Shown: positions 26,796-37,700, numbered from the stretch's first letter. The stretch is 64,000 bases of DNA from Haemophilus pittmaniae (GCF_900186995.1 NZ_LT906463.1:1364001-1428000), one strand, 5' to 3'. A program made the numbers and translations. The notes: a model not told the origin generated them from the sequence alone.

Positions 26796-27131
26796 ATGGA
26801 ACAAACTCCACATTGCCCGAAATGTCAGGGCGAATATGTGTATCACGATGGTGTGAATTTTGTCTGCCCGGATTGCGGTAATGAATGGAATGAGGCCGAT
26901 ATGGCAGCGCAAACCGATAAATTTATCGTAAAAGATAGCAATGGTAATGTATTGCAGGACGGCGATGATGTGATCCTAATTAAGGATTTAAAAGTGAAAG
27001 GCTCATCGATCGTATTGAAAAAAGGGACTAAAGCGAAAAATATTCGTTTAGTTGATGCCGATCATGATGTTGACTGCAAAATCGACGGTCAACCGTTTTC
27101 ATTGAAATCGGAGTTTTTGAAAAAAGCATAG
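26796..27131 (+). CDS. yjdM: PhnA/YjdM family zinc-ribbon protein, intact copy B
   Basis: A 111-residue protein with an N-terminal zinc ribbon, CPKC at residues 8-11 and CPDC at 27-30, and a C-terminal SH3-like KOW-type domain rich in conserved Lys and Asp ([28 protein letters not shown]). The name PhnA suggests phosphonoacetate hydrolase, but that activity belongs to an unrelated enzyme; the role of YjdM is unknown. AGAAGGA precedes the ATG. It ends in a strong terminator. Confidence 0.92.
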   Translation: MEQTPHCPKCQGEYVYHDGVNFVCPDCGNEWNEADMAAQTDKFIVKDSNGNVLQDGDDVILIKDLKVKGSSIVLKKGTKAKNIRLVDADHDVDCKIDGQPFSLKSEFLKKA

Positions 27132-27153
27132 GGAAGGATGCTTTCCGTTGAGC

Positions 27154-27183
27154 AAAACGCGTAACCTTGGTTACGCGTTTTTG
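27154..27183 (+). terminator. terminator after yjdM copy B
   Basis: AAAACGCGTAACC and GGTTACGCGTTTT form a 13-bp stem followed by TTGTTTTTG. Confidence 0.93.
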
Positions 27184-27252
27184 TTTTTGATTTCTTGCTT
27201 GTGCAATTGAGTATTGCGTTTTATCCAAGTCGGTTGATGTACACAGAGGTAA

Positions 27253-27358
27253 AACGTGACATTAAAACGCGCTTTAAATTTTTATAATTTCTTTTAAAAT
27301 TGGTTGTAACTCATTGATTTTATTTGTGTTGATAAAAAACAAAAAATAAATGTGACAT
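27253..27358 (-). repeat. dispersed 3' stem-loop element, copy 5 (long form)
   Basis: Written on the plus strand: GTGACATTAAAACGCGC at 27256, core TAACTCATTGATTTTATT at 27307-27324, and a second GTGACAT at 27352. The two GTGAC motifs are 96 bases apart, as in the other long copies (93-95). Confidence 0.82.
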
Positions 27359-27411
27359 ATTTCTGAATAAATCAAGAAATTAGAAATATCAGTAAGAAAG
27401 TAGCAGCAGAA

Positions 27412-27446
27412 GATAAAAAAAAGCCCTTTCAATCACGAAAGGGCCA
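27412..27446 (-). terminator. strong minus-strand terminator downstream of trhP
   Basis: GCCCTTTC and GAAAGGGC pair around AATCAC; eight or more U residues follow on the minus-strand transcript. Confidence 0.88.
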
Positions 27447-27495
27447 AATATATTTGGAGTCATACTATGAGTTGTTGAATAACAAATCAGGTATG
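27414..27495 (-). ncRNA. candidate small RNA of about 80 nt
   Basis: On the minus strand a promoter-like TTGCAT (27524-27529), a 16-base spacer and TATAAT (27502-27507) point into an 80-base segment. The segment ends in a terminator hairpin GGCCCTTTC/GAAAGGGC (27421-27445) followed by T8. No ribosome site or open frame of note lies inside. Alternatively the hairpin may simply terminate trhP, about 100 bases upstream. No known sRNA family was recognised. Confidence 0.45.
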
Positions 27496-27544
27496 GCGTG
27501 CATTATAGAAATTTCTTTAACAAATGCAACATTTTTTTAACAAA

Positions 27545-28921
27545 TTATTTTTGATGTGGATTGCGAGTGTTGGTGTTGACCAAATTACGCATGAGTAGCG
27601 CGTAATCCAGGTCGATATCCGCAGGGACATCAAGGAATACAAAATGGCCATCACCTAGTGCAGCATCCACTTCAGCATTTTTCCGATTAAGCATCTTGGT
27701 GATTTTAAACAGGATGTTGCCTTTTGGTGTCATCATTTCGACTTCATCTCCGAGAAGGAATTTATTTTTCACCGCAACTTCGGCCATACCTTGTTCATTG
27801 CGCTTACCGGTAAATTCGCCAACAAATTGTTGGCGTTCGGAAATAGAGTAGCCGTAATCGTAGTTTTGATAGTCATCGTGGGTATGGCGACGTAGGAAAC
27901 CCTCGGTATAGCCGCGGTGGGCGAGGGATTCCAAGGTATCCAATAAACTTTCATCGAATGGTTTACCTGCAGCGGCATCATCGATTGCTTTACGGTACAC
28001 CTGTGCAGTACGTGCGCAATAGTAGAAAGATTTGGTGCGGCCTTCAATCTTCAGGGAATGTACTCCCAATTGACTGAGTTTTTCCACATGTTGCACGGCA
28101 CGCAAATCCTTCGAATTCATAAAATAAGTGCCATGCTCATCTTCAAAGGCTGTCATTGGTTCATCGGGTTTTTGTGATTCTGTGTATAGGAACACTTTAT
28201 CGGTCACCGCGCCTTCGCCTAGGGTTGGTGCAACATTTTTTACGGCAATTTGTTGAGCCGGATCGACTTTCGGTACGATATTACCCACTTCATCAACCCG
28301 TCCTTCTTCCATTTTATATTCCCAACGACAAGCATTGGTGCAAGTACCTTGGTTGGAATCGCGTTTATTAATATAGCCGGAAAGTAGGCAACGACCGGAA
28401 TAGGCCATGCAGAGAGCGCCGTGTACGAAAATTTCGATTTCGATATCCGGTACCTGTTCACGAATTTCAGCGATTTCTTCTAAGGATAACTCGCGGGAAA
28501 GGATCACACGGGTTAACCCCATTTGTTTCCAGAATTTTACCGTTGCCCAGTTTACCGCATTCGCCTGTACGGAAAGATGAATATCAATATTTGGAAAATG
28601 TTCGCGTACCAGCATAATTAAACCGGGATCGGACATAATTAGCGCATCTGGCCCCATATCGATCACCGGTTGCAGATCTTTGATAAAGGTTTTTAGCTTG
28701 GAATTGTGTGGCGCGATATTGACTACCACATAGAATTTTTTGCCTAAGGCATGGGCTTCATCGATACCGATTTTTAAATTGGCATGATTAAATTCATTAT
28801 TACGCACCCGCAGGCTATAGCGCGGTTGGCCGGCATATACGGCGTCAGCACCGTAAGCAAAGGCATAACGCATATTTTTTAAGGAGCCGGCTGGGGAAAG
28901 GAGTTCTGGTTTAAAAGTCAT
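27545..28921 (-). CDS. trhP: tRNA 5-hydroxyuridine synthesis protein TrhP (YegQ), U32 family
   Basis: A 458-residue U32-peptidase-family protein. In E. coli TrhP (YegQ) makes 5-hydroxyuridine at tRNA position 34 using prephenate-derived chemistry, and despite the family name is not known to be a protease. The N-terminus PELLSPAGSLKNMRYAFAYG and the Cys cluster around residues 168-196 (HGALCMAYSGRCLLSGY, then GTCTNACRWEY) are diagnostic; the four Cys probably hold an Fe-S cluster. Length matches E. coli YegQ (453). It is probably monocistronic. Confidence 0.92.
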   Translation of the reverse strand: MTFKPELLSPAGSLKNMRYAFAYGADAVYAGQPRYSLRVRNNEFNHANLKIGIDEAHALGKKFYVVVNIAPHNSKLKTFIKDLQPVIDMGPDALIMSDPGLIMLVREHFPNIDIHLSVQANAVNWATVKFWKQMGLTRVILSRELSLEEIAEIREQVPDIEIEIFVHGALCMAYSGRCLLSGYINKRDSNQGTCTNACRWEYKMEEGRVDEVGNIVPKVDPAQQIAVKNVAPTLGEGAVTDKVFLYTESQKPDEPMTAFEDEHGTYFMNSKDLRAVQHVEKLSQLGVHSLKIEGRTKSFYYCARTAQVYRKAIDDAAAGKPFDESLLDTLESLAHRGYTEGFLRRHTHDDYQNYDYGYSISERQQFVGEFTGKRNEQGMAEVAVKNKFLLGDEVEMMTPKGNILFKITKMLNRKNAEVDAALGDGHFVFLDVPADIDLDYALLMRNLVNTNTRNPHQK

Positions 28922-29077
28922 ATTGTTCTCTAGTCTGATGTCAGGTCAGTAGCCTACCTCAGGCAGGCCAAAATGGGCGCTCATTGTAGGGGGATTTTGC
29001 CATGAGGTAAAGGGCACAATGGACGAGGGCGTTAAATTCCAATAAGAGCTATAAAGATGGTGGTTATTAAAAAATAA

Positions 29078-29182
29078 AATGTGACATTATAATGCGGTGG
29101 TGATTTTATTATTTTTCTCAAAAATAGATTGTAACTCATTGATTTTATTAATGGTGATTTAAAAGCGAATTGAAAGTGACAA
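29078..29182 (-). repeat. dispersed 3' stem-loop element, copy 6 (long form)
   Basis: On the plus strand: GTGACATTATAATGCGG at 29081, core TAACTCATTGATTTTATTA at 29132-29150, second GTGACA at 29176. The two GTGAC motifs are 95 bases apart. It is 3' of ydgA. Confidence 0.83.
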
Positions 29183-29206
29183 GGTTTTTACTTGCGGGTA
29201 AAAAAT

Positions 29207-29227
29207 AGGGCGGTTGATAACCGCCCT
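29207..29227 (-). terminator. terminator of ydgA
   Basis: AGGGCGGTT and AACCGCCCT form a perfect 9-bp stem with a GAT loop. On the minus strand ATTTTTTA follows. Confidence 0.9.
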
Positions 29228-29238
29228 GAAGGTCTGTG

Positions 29239-31359
29239 TTATGGTGTCGTTTTTTCTGACGGAGCAGTTTCCGGCGTTGCTTCGGGTTTTACTTCAGCCG
29301 GTTGTGATTCTGCTGCAGGCTCAGCTTCTGCTGGTTCGGCCTCCATAGGCTCAGACTCATCGGCATTCTCATTTGGGAGCATTTCACGCTCTTGGCGTAA
29401 ATCTTCAGAAGATTTGCCATTAATCAAATAACCATTTTCATTTTTCTCAAAGGTAAGCTGATATTTTTCACCTTCTTCGACAAACTCTGGAGCCAAACGG
29501 CCCTGTGGTTTTATGCTGAGACGTAAATATTGCCAGAATGGGGTATCGTTTTTGATTTTTAACACAGCTTCATTGGTTTCATCAATTAAGCCTTTGGCTA
29601 AATTGAGGTGAGCCGTTGCTTCTACATTACCAAGAGGACTATTTTTATCATCCTCTGCCGGGCTGATGATCGCATCAAGATCCAAGGCGACCGGATAAGC
29701 TTGGGTTTCCGGATAGGTATTTAAGTTGAAGGTGAGAGCGACATTGTCTGCAATCATATCCAAATCTTTCCACTGATTATTCTGATATTTTTGCAGCGTT
29801 GCCGAGCTTAACTGGGTTCTGCAAAGAACGGAGTAAAGCCCATTATTACAAAATTGTGCAGCTGCAAAATTCTGATGATGATTGATCTTCAATGGCAGAT
29901 TAAATTTGAAATCTTCCAATTGTACCGCGTATTTTGGCAGACTGACCTTAGCCGCGTTGAGACTCAGGGTTTCATCGTATTGATCGTTGTCCAGGCTGGC
30001 GTATTTTTCGCTAAATTGGACTTTTTCCAGTTTTAATTCCGCATAGTCGAAAGCCCCCAATTGAACGTTTAAATTGCCTTCACCCGATGTTGCAGCACCT
30101 TTTACCCAATTATCCTTCAAGCGTAAAAACTCGCTATTATCCTTAGCTGGCGGCTCAGTTTGATTAAATAGCGCTAAATAATAAGGCATGAAAGCTAATT
30201 CATTGGTGAGATTTAAATCCTTAAGCTGATAACTTAGGGCAAAATTGTTTGCTTGCCATTGTTTATTGGTATCTGCTGGGGTTTGTTTGACGCTTTCCGC
30301 ATTGAGGGTTAAATCAATATCCGCATAGTTAAGATCGGTATTATTTTGATTCAGACTCAGGGTAGCATTGGTCAGATTAAAATAAGGTTGGTTATTTTTT
30401 GGCACATTTACCGATAATACCGATAATTTGCCATCAAAGTGTTCGTTTTGAGTAAAAATCGCAGTGAGTAGATTGATTAATTCCTTGGCGTTTTGATGAT
30501 TTGGATCCAGTTTTTTAAATTCATTGTAGAAATTCAAACTGTTCGGTACGCCCTCTTGGCGTAGGGATAAATTCAATCCACCAATAGTTGTTTGGTTTTC
30601 TTCATTGGTTCGGTTTTTATTGGAAAGGCGTAAAATATCGCTGCTGAATTGCGTATTAAGATCACGTTTTTGGCCGTTCGCGGTATGGTTTACGGCAAAT
30701 TTATAGGTGGCGTTTTTCAGTTGAATTTTAGTATTTTCGCCATTTAACAAATCCGCTTCAGCTTTTTCAGCTGTCAATTCTACTTCAGCCAAATCGTACT
30801 GATTACGAGCGGTTGGAATTAAACGTAATCGGCCGTCGATTTTTTCCAATTTGCTGTTGTTATCGTAGTTAAACCCACTAAGGCTGGTACTGAGTTTCAC
30901 TTCTTGGGTTTTCAAGAGGTGTAAGGTCATTAGCAAATTTTGCGATTTATTGGCAAAATCACGGAATTCTGCGGAAACATCTGACTGCAAATAATCACCG
31001 ACTGGCGAGAATTTGCTGTTAATCACAGTTTTATCCAAATTGATATTGAGGTTTTTGTTTAATTGGCGAGTCAATTGCTCGGATAGTCTGGATTCAGCCG
31101 TGATAAAGAAAGGCAGCGTAGTGAGTTTGGTGGTAATAATATCAGTGCTTTGCTTGTCGCTGTTTTGCAAACTAAAGGTCAGTTCGCGGCTAAGAAAATT
31201 TTTGCCGGTTTGCGCGACTTGAAGGCTGAGTTGGGTATCTAAAGAATAAGGGAAATTCGCTAACACCTGATCCACTTTGTGGTTGGTATAAAATTGGGCG
31301 CCGATGCCTAGGGCAACCACTACGGCGGAAAGGGTTAAACCTATAGTTTTTTTACTCAT
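29239..31359 (-). CDS. ydgA: YdgA family (DUF945) envelope protein with acidic tail
   Basis: A 706-residue protein with an N-terminal signal anchor (about residues 5-23) and the repetitive beta-rich body of the DUF945/YdgA family, related to AsmA-like lipid-channel proteins in overall style. E. coli YdgA has 502 residues, so this member is about 200 longer. The last 50 residues are a Pro-Glu-Ala tail (EPMEAEPAEAEPAAES and similar) of low complexity. The function is unknown; a periplasmic, inner-membrane-anchored location is inferred. It is transcribed towards trhP and ends in a terminator. Confidence 0.82.
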   Translation of the reverse strand: MSKKTIGLTLSAVVVALGIGAQFYTNHKVDQVLANFPYSLDTQLSLQVAQTGKNFLSRELTFSLQNSDKQSTDIITTKLTTLPFFITAESRLSEQLTRQLNKNLNINLDKTVINSKFSPVGDYLQSDVSAEFRDFANKSQNLLMTLHLLKTQEVKLSTSLSGFNYDNNSKLEKIDGRLRLIPTARNQYDLAEVELTAEKAEADLLNGENTKIQLKNATYKFAVNHTANGQKRDLNTQFSSDILRLSNKNRTNEENQTTIGGLNLSLRQEGVPNSLNFYNEFKKLDPNHQNAKELINLLTAIFTQNEHFDGKLSVLSVNVPKNNQPYFNLTNATLSLNQNNTDLNYADIDLTLNAESVKQTPADTNKQWQANNFALSYQLKDLNLTNELAFMPYYLALFNQTEPPAKDNSEFLRLKDNWVKGAATSGEGNLNVQLGAFDYAELKLEKVQFSEKYASLDNDQYDETLSLNAAKVSLPKYAVQLEDFKFNLPLKINHHQNFAAAQFCNNGLYSVLCRTQLSSATLQKYQNNQWKDLDMIADNVALTFNLNTYPETQAYPVALDLDAIISPAEDDKNSPLGNVEATAHLNLAKGLIDETNEAVLKIKNDTPFWQYLRLSIKPQGRLAPEFVEEGEKYQLTFEKNENGYLINGKSSEDLRQEREMLPNENADESEPMEAEPAEAEPAAESQPAEVKPEATPETAPSEKTTP

Positions 31360-31386
31360 AATGTCCTTAAACTCCTAAAATAGGCA

Positions 31387-31420
31387 AAAAATTAACCGCA
31401 CTTTAGAAAGCGCGGTTAGG
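31387..31420 (-). terminator. terminator of adk from a degenerate uptake pair
   Basis: TAACCGC and GCGGTTA enclose CTTT-AG-AAAG, giving a long stem with bulges. The left side is an uptake sequence (ACCGCACTT). On the minus strand AATTTTTTG follows. Confidence 0.75.
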
Positions 31421-31430
31421 TCTTTTAGCA

Positions 31431-32114
<684 letters not shown>

Positions 32115-32171
32115 TTAAAGTATTGAATGGTCAATAAAAAACAACAATTTCCAGAGGGTTTTTATGCTTAT

Positions 32172-33431
32172 TTAAGCCTTTTCCCGCCAAGGGGCAACCC
32201 AATACAGACAAAGCATTCCAGGCACTGCCAACAGTAGGCAAAGCCAAAAGAAATAATAATAGCCGATAGCACTTACCGTATAGCCCGATAACATCCCCAA
32301 GCCTTTACTCGGCAATGCCGCCAAACTGGTGAATAATGCCAGTTGTGTCGCAGTATAAAGCGGATTCGTTTCACGCGCCATGAATGCCACAAAGGCAGCG
32401 GTGCCAAGTCCGACTCCGATATATTCAGCCGCGATCACCAAGCCTAATTTCCATAATTCCACCGAACCGACCTGTTCGAAATGGCCAAATCCGGCCAACC
32501 AAATAAATCCCCCGATGGTGACCATTTGTACCAAGCCAAATAGCCAAAGGGCACGGTTAATGCCTAATTTGAGCATGATGACACCACCAACCAAGCCGGC
32601 TGAAATGCTTGCCCATAATGATGTACTTTTGACGACTAAGGCAATATGTTCCTTACTAAACCCCATGTCATAGATGAATTTGGTTTGTAGTGTGGTAGCA
32701 AAGGAATCACCGAATTTATATAGGAACAAAAATAGTAAGAAGCCGATTGCCTGCTTAATCCCTTTTCGTTGTAAAAATTCCTGTAGTGGCACCCAAAAGG
32801 CCAAATAAAAGGGTTGTTTACGGTCAATCGCTGGCAAAGGAACTTCACGCGCCAAAAATAGTGTCATAAAAATACCTGCCAGCATGCAACAGGCTGTCCA
32901 TAGGAATACCGATGGCCAAGGATAGAATTCCGCCAAGTATAATGACAAACCGCCCGGAATTAGCCCAGCTACGCGGTAAGCATTGATATGAATGGTATTT
33001 CCCAGACCCAATTCGTTATCACTTAAAATTTCTCGGCGGTAAGCATCTAAAACGATGTCTTGAGTGGCGGAGAAAAAGGCTATTCCTAACGCCAGATTGG
33101 CAACCAACGCTAATTGACTGCGTGGATCGCACAAACCAATCAAATACAGCAGAACTAACAATGCCAACTGTGAAACCAATAGCCAAGAACGACGACGACC
33201 GAGAAATTGCGGAAAGTAGCGGTCAAGGAGTGGTGCCCATAAAAATTTTAATGCATAGGGCATGGTGGTACCGGTTACGACACCAATTAGTTCAATCGAG
33301 AGTCCTTGATCGGTGAGCCATACCGGCAACATTTGTAACAGCACAAAAAGTGGTAAGCCGGAGCTAAAGCCGGTAAATATGCAGATGAGCATTTTACGGC
33401 TCATGATTTGTGAAGTGAGGGTGGCGGACAT
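32172..33431 (-). CDS. ampG: muropeptide permease AmpG
   Basis: A 419-residue major-facilitator protein with about 12 membrane helices that imports GlcNAc-anhydroMurNAc peptides for cell-wall recycling. It begins with the AmpG-type helix SGLPLFVLLQMLPVWLTDQG and contains GTTMPYALKFLWAPLLDRY and the loop GRRRSWLL, typical of the family. It is shorter than E. coli AmpG (491), as in other Pasteurellaceae. Its substrates are produced by lytic enzymes such as Slt. Repeat copy 7 lies just upstream. Confidence 0.9.
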   Translation of the reverse strand: MSATLTSQIMSRKMLICIFTGFSSGLPLFVLLQMLPVWLTDQGLSIELIGVVTGTTMPYALKFLWAPLLDRYFPQFLGRRRSWLLVSQLALLVLLYLIGLCDPRSQLALVANLALGIAFFSATQDIVLDAYRREILSDNELGLGNTIHINAYRVAGLIPGGLSLYLAEFYPWPSVFLWTACCMLAGIFMTLFLAREVPLPAIDRKQPFYLAFWVPLQEFLQRKGIKQAIGFLLFLFLYKFGDSFATTLQTKFIYDMGFSKEHIALVVKSTSLWASISAGLVGGVIMLKLGINRALWLFGLVQMVTIGGFIWLAGFGHFEQVGSVELWKLGLVIAAEYIGVGLGTAAFVAFMARETNPLYTATQLALFTSLAALPSKGLGMLSGYTVSAIGYYYFFWLCLLLAVPGMLCLYWVAPWREKA

Positions 33432-33458
33432 AACGGGGATATTGCTCTAGCAAATCAA

Positions 33459-33572
33459 TGGAGCGTTTAAATGTGACATTAAACGCCCCTTTGTTTTTGA
33501 TTGTTTCTTAAAAAATCACACCTAACATATTGATTTTATTAGGTGTGATTTACAGGGTGAAAAATGTGACGC
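33459..33572 (-). repeat. dispersed 3' stem-loop element, copy 7 (long form, best stem)
   Basis: On the plus strand: GTGACATTAAACGCCCC at 33473, core TAACATATTGATTTTATTA at 33523-33541, second GTGAC at 33566. The core is flanked by a perfect 12-bp inverted repeat, AATCACACCTAA and TTAGGTGTGATT. The left end also forms AGCGTTTAAAT/ATTAAACGC around GTGAC. It is 3' of galE. Confidence 0.88.
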
Positions 33573-33578
33573 GGCTAA

Positions 33579-34595
33579 TTAATCACGGTAGCCGTTTGGA
33601 TTGTTTTTTTGCCAATTCCAAGTGTCTTTCATCATTGCGGTGAGATCGCGCTTGGCGGTCCAACCCAATTCTTGGGCGGCGCGTGACGGATCGGAATAGC
33701 AGGTCGCAATGTCGCCCGGACGGCGAGCCACTAATTGGTATGGAATACGGATGTCATTGGCTTTTTCAAAGGCATGTACCATATCCAATACCGAATAGCC
33801 ACTACCGGTGCCGAGGTTGTAAATATGCAAACCGGCATCACCAGCATGACGTTCTAGGGCTTTTAAGTGACCGATAGCCAAATCAACCACATGGATATAA
33901 TCGCGTACCCCGGTTCCATCGTGGGTATCGTAATCGCTACCGAAAATGGACAGTTGCGCCAATTTACCGATAGCCACTTGGCTGATATAAGGCAATAAAT
34001 TGTTCGGAATACCGTTCGGATCTTCGCCGATTAAACCACTTTCATGGGCCCCCACCGGGTTGAAATAGCGCAAAATGGTCATGCTAAATTGGTTTTCAGC
34101 TTTGGCCACATCGCGCAAAATTTGCTCCACCATGTATTTCGACGTACCGTAAGGATTGGTAGTGCCACCCACCGGGCAATCTTCGGTGATCGGAATAATT
34201 TGTGGATCGCCATATACCGTAGCCGATGAACTAAACACTAAATTCCATACACCGGCTTTTTTCATTTCCTGCACTAACACAATCGTGCCGGCAACATTGG
34301 TGAGGTAGTATTCTGCCGGTTTTTGTACGCTTTCACCGACGGCTTTAAGCCCGGCAAAATGGATCACCGAATCAATTTGATTTTCTTGGAAAATTTGTTG
34401 TAACAATGCGCGATCCAAAATATCGCCGCGATAAAACTTGGCTGTTTTGCCGGTGATTTGGCTGACGCGATCAAGGGATTTTTCTGAAGAATTACAGAGA
34501 TTATCGATAACAACCACGTCGTTACCTGCATTTAATAATTCCACCACGGTGTGCGAACCGATATAGCCTGCACCGCCAGTTACTAAAATAGCCAT
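33579..34595 (-). CDS. galE: UDP-glucose 4-epimerase
   Basis: A 338-residue extended short-chain dehydrogenase that interconverts UDP-glucose and UDP-galactose with bound NAD. It supplies galactose for lipooligosaccharide. The NAD motif GGAGYIGSH lies near the N-terminus, with the catalytic Ser in SSSATVYG and the catalytic pair in YGTSK. ATG 34595 gives the canonical [15 protein letters not shown] start and the E. coli length of 338; a frame reading 30 codons further upstream is not used by the family. Confidence 0.95.
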   Translation of the reverse strand: MAILVTGGAGYIGSHTVVELLNAGNDVVVIDNLCNSSEKSLDRVSQITGKTAKFYRGDILDRALLQQIFQENQIDSVIHFAGLKAVGESVQKPAEYYLTNVAGTIVLVQEMKKAGVWNLVFSSSATVYGDPQIIPITEDCPVGGTTNPYGTSKYMVEQILRDVAKAENQFSMTILRYFNPVGAHESGLIGEDPNGIPNNLLPYISQVAIGKLAQLSIFGSDYDTHDGTGVRDYIHVVDLAIGHLKALERHAGDAGLHIYNLGTGSGYSVLDMVHAFEKANDIRIPYQLVARRPGDIATCYSDPSRAAQELGWTAKRDLTAMMKDTWNWQKNNPNGYRD

Positions 34596-34792
34596 GGGAT
34601 ATAGTCCTTGCATAAGAAAAAGTGCGCAGATTATAGCATTGATTTTGACAATCGCTAAATTTGTCGGAAGTTTGACTTGCATCATTGAGTCACATTATCC
34701 CACGGTGCAGAATGAGGCGGTGGCAATGCCACATGATCTAGGTTTAGCGTTATCCGCAATTTGTTGAAAAAAACAACATAAAGGAATATCTG

Positions 34793-37700
34793 ATGAAAAA
34801 ACAAGTGATGAGTTTTCAAAAAACGGCATTAGCTCTTGCCGTCGGTTTTTATGCAGCCAATATTATGGCTTACCAAGAACAGGGGCAAAGTGGCAATACC
34901 AGTAGTTGGGAATCGGCAGAATATTTAAAAGATTGGGGGCTGGTCTCCATGAATGCCTCTACCGCCTATGCTATGGGCTTTAATGGTTCAGGTGTGAATA
35001 TCGGTGTAATGGATTCTGGGGTGTTGATGAGCCATCCAGAGTTTCAAGACGGCCGTATTCATACGGTGGTGAGTACGGGCAAATATAGCAAAGATGGGAT
35101 GCGCTATCCTGATGCCAAATTTGGTTTTGGTGGGTTGAACAAAGACCAACCTTTTGATAGCAACGGCAAACGTAACTTTGATAAAAACAATAATGGCGAT
35201 TTCGTAAAGGGTGGGGCCTTTAGTATTGATGGCGGATGGCATAAGGGCATCAATGACTCCCATGGAACCCATGTGGGCGGAACTATGGCGGCTAGCCGTA
35301 ATGGCGAAGGAATGCACGGGGTGGCCTTTGGCGCTAACCTGTATTCGGCAAATACCGGCGGCACCGATAATATGACTTATGGGCCGAATCAGGACTATGA
35401 ATTTTTCCTGCAAGGTTATTCTCAATTGGCGGCCAATGGTGCCAAGGTTATTAATAATAGTTGGGGCTCTAATCGTCGGGTTAATTCCGCTTTTACTGGA
35501 GCGAAAGGTTATTCCACCGATTCGGCATCGAACTACCAATGGCAGGAAATCGCTGGATATGGTGTTGCGATGATGGATATTGCCAACATTACCGAAACCA
35601 CCAATGAAAAAGATGTTATGTATTTGAAGGATCGCGAGGAAGCAGCCAAAGCCTATTATCAATTTGCTACGCAGGGAGAAAAGAGTTTCTTGGATGCCGC
35701 ATATGAAGTGGCTAAAGAGAAAGGTTTAGTGCAGGTCTTTACCGCGGGAAACCGTAGTTTGATGGCTGAATCCTTTACCCGCGCTTCCTTGCCTTATTTC
35801 CGTCCCGATGCGGAAAAATATTGGGTGAATGTTACCGGCCAACGGGGCGGTGATGGTTATCCAAATGATGTGACACCAACCAATAAATGGTGGAGCAAAT
35901 ATTATGATTACGCAAGTGGCAGTTACGGAGCCGCATCCTCGGATATTCAGATTTATAACTACGCGGGTGATGCTAAATGGTGGACGATCGCTGCACCGGC
36001 AACGAATATTTATTCGGCGTATGTACACATTATGAATGAGGATGACTACGGAGCCGTCAATAACGACAATTATGGTAGTCCAATCTATAAATCCTCCGGT
36101 GGTACTTCAATGGCTGCACCGCATGTGAGTGGCGCGCTAGGGGTAATTTTGTCCCGTTATCCTTATATGAGTGCGGATCAGGCGCGTGATGTAATGTTGA
36201 CCACTGCAAGACAAACCACCTTGCGTAAAGGTCTGGAAGGTCAGCCACTAGAACGCTGGGAAAGTGCTCAAGGCGTACCAAGCAAAGTCTGGGGCTGGGG
36301 TATTTTGGATTTAGGAAAAGCCATGTTTGGGCCGGGGCAATTGTTAGGTGAATTTAAGGTTAATCTGGATCAAAATGATCTGTGGTCGAACGATATTAGC
36401 GATAAAGCAATCAAAGCCCGCCAATTAGAAGATCAGGCCGAAGCTCAAACCTGGTCTGTGCGTAAAGCCCAATTAGCCGCATTAATGCAGAATCGCGCAG
36501 GGGCAACAGCGGAAGAACAAGCCGAATATCAAGTAGGGCTTGCCCGTGAAGCTGCGCGCAATGCACGGGCTCTCCAAGGCTATCAAGGTGCGTTAGTGAA
36601 AAATGGTCAAGGTACTTTAACCCTCACCGGTAATAATACGTTCACTGGCAAAATTATCGTGAATCAAGGCGTATTAGCCGGATTGAATCAATCTCTCGCG
36701 ACTGCAGAAAATGTGGTGGTGAATCAGGGGGCAGGATTGGATGTATTAACTTCCGCTACTGTGGTGAGACCAAGTGCCACCGGTTTACAACGAGAAAATA
36801 TTACTGCGACAGCACAAACGGTGACGGCAACAATTAATCAGGGCGGTAGCTTGTTGTTAAATGATGGCGTGGCCAATTTGGATGTAACCTTTGCTGAAGG
36901 CGCCATGCTTACCCCTAATTTAGATGAAAAAATTCTATCGCAGGCAGCTCAGAATGTGCAGCAACCGATTAGCGTTGAAGGTAGTGGCCATTTCCGTGGT
37001 GCGGAACAAGCACTGGTGGGGGGACAAGATTCCTATGCATTCTTTAGTTTGCGTAATGAAAGTAATGGCAACCGGTTAAAGGTTACGGCGAAAAAACAAG
37101 CGATGTCCACTATTGCCCGTACGGCTAATGAAGTGGCATTGGCTAATGCATTGGATGCCGCAACGACAAGTTCGCTCTATTCAGGATTGTTATTATCAAA
37201 TCGTCAAAATGCCTATCGGATCTTTGATCAATTGAATTACGATAGTGATTTGCGCGCACAACAACATAATTTCTTAAATGATTTTATGTTGCGTCAACAG
37301 CTCAACCAAACAGCGGTCCAACGGGTTAAACTCAATAGTGCAACCCAGCTTTGGACAACCGCCGGTTTCAACCGTTTGACAACGGATAACCTCACCAGCC
37401 ATAGCTATAACCAATTGCTTGGTGCGGATTTTGCGTTAAACGAGAATGGCCGACTTGGTCTGTTCTTTGGGGCAACCCAAAGCCGTCATAAAGTGGAACA
37501 GAGTTCCAAGGATCGGGCGTTGCATTTAGGTGTTTATGGCGAACAGCATTTTGCTCAAGCCCGTGTAAAAGTAGGCTTCATCCAAACTTGGGGCAAACAT
37601 GAACAACGTGTTGGTGCTTTGCAACATCTTAAAACCAATAGTCAAACCCAGGATGTGTTTGCTGAATTGGGTTATAACCTGTGGCCAACCGAAGGCTTTA

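Larger units (their letters stand above)
27132..27544. other. 413-base gene-free region between convergent yjdM and trhP
   Basis: It contains the yjdM terminator, repeat copy 5 and an sRNA-like unit on the minus strand, each listed separately. I see no credible protein-coding frame in it. Confidence 0.8.
28922..29238. other. 317-base gene-free region between ydgA and trhP
   Basis: It holds the trhP promoter region (TACAAT at about 28982-28987 on the minus strand), repeat copy 6 and the ydgA terminator. No coding frame is convincing. Confidence 0.7.

Noticed and set aside
27412..27530. Fur-controlled RyhB-type identity for the sRNA candidate
   Set aside because: No 19-bp Fur box is visible in its promoter and no RyhB core sequence is present.
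34988..36281. Long antisense frames within the autotransporter gene
   Set aside because: They have no ribosome site or family resemblance and follow the codon pattern of the sense gene.
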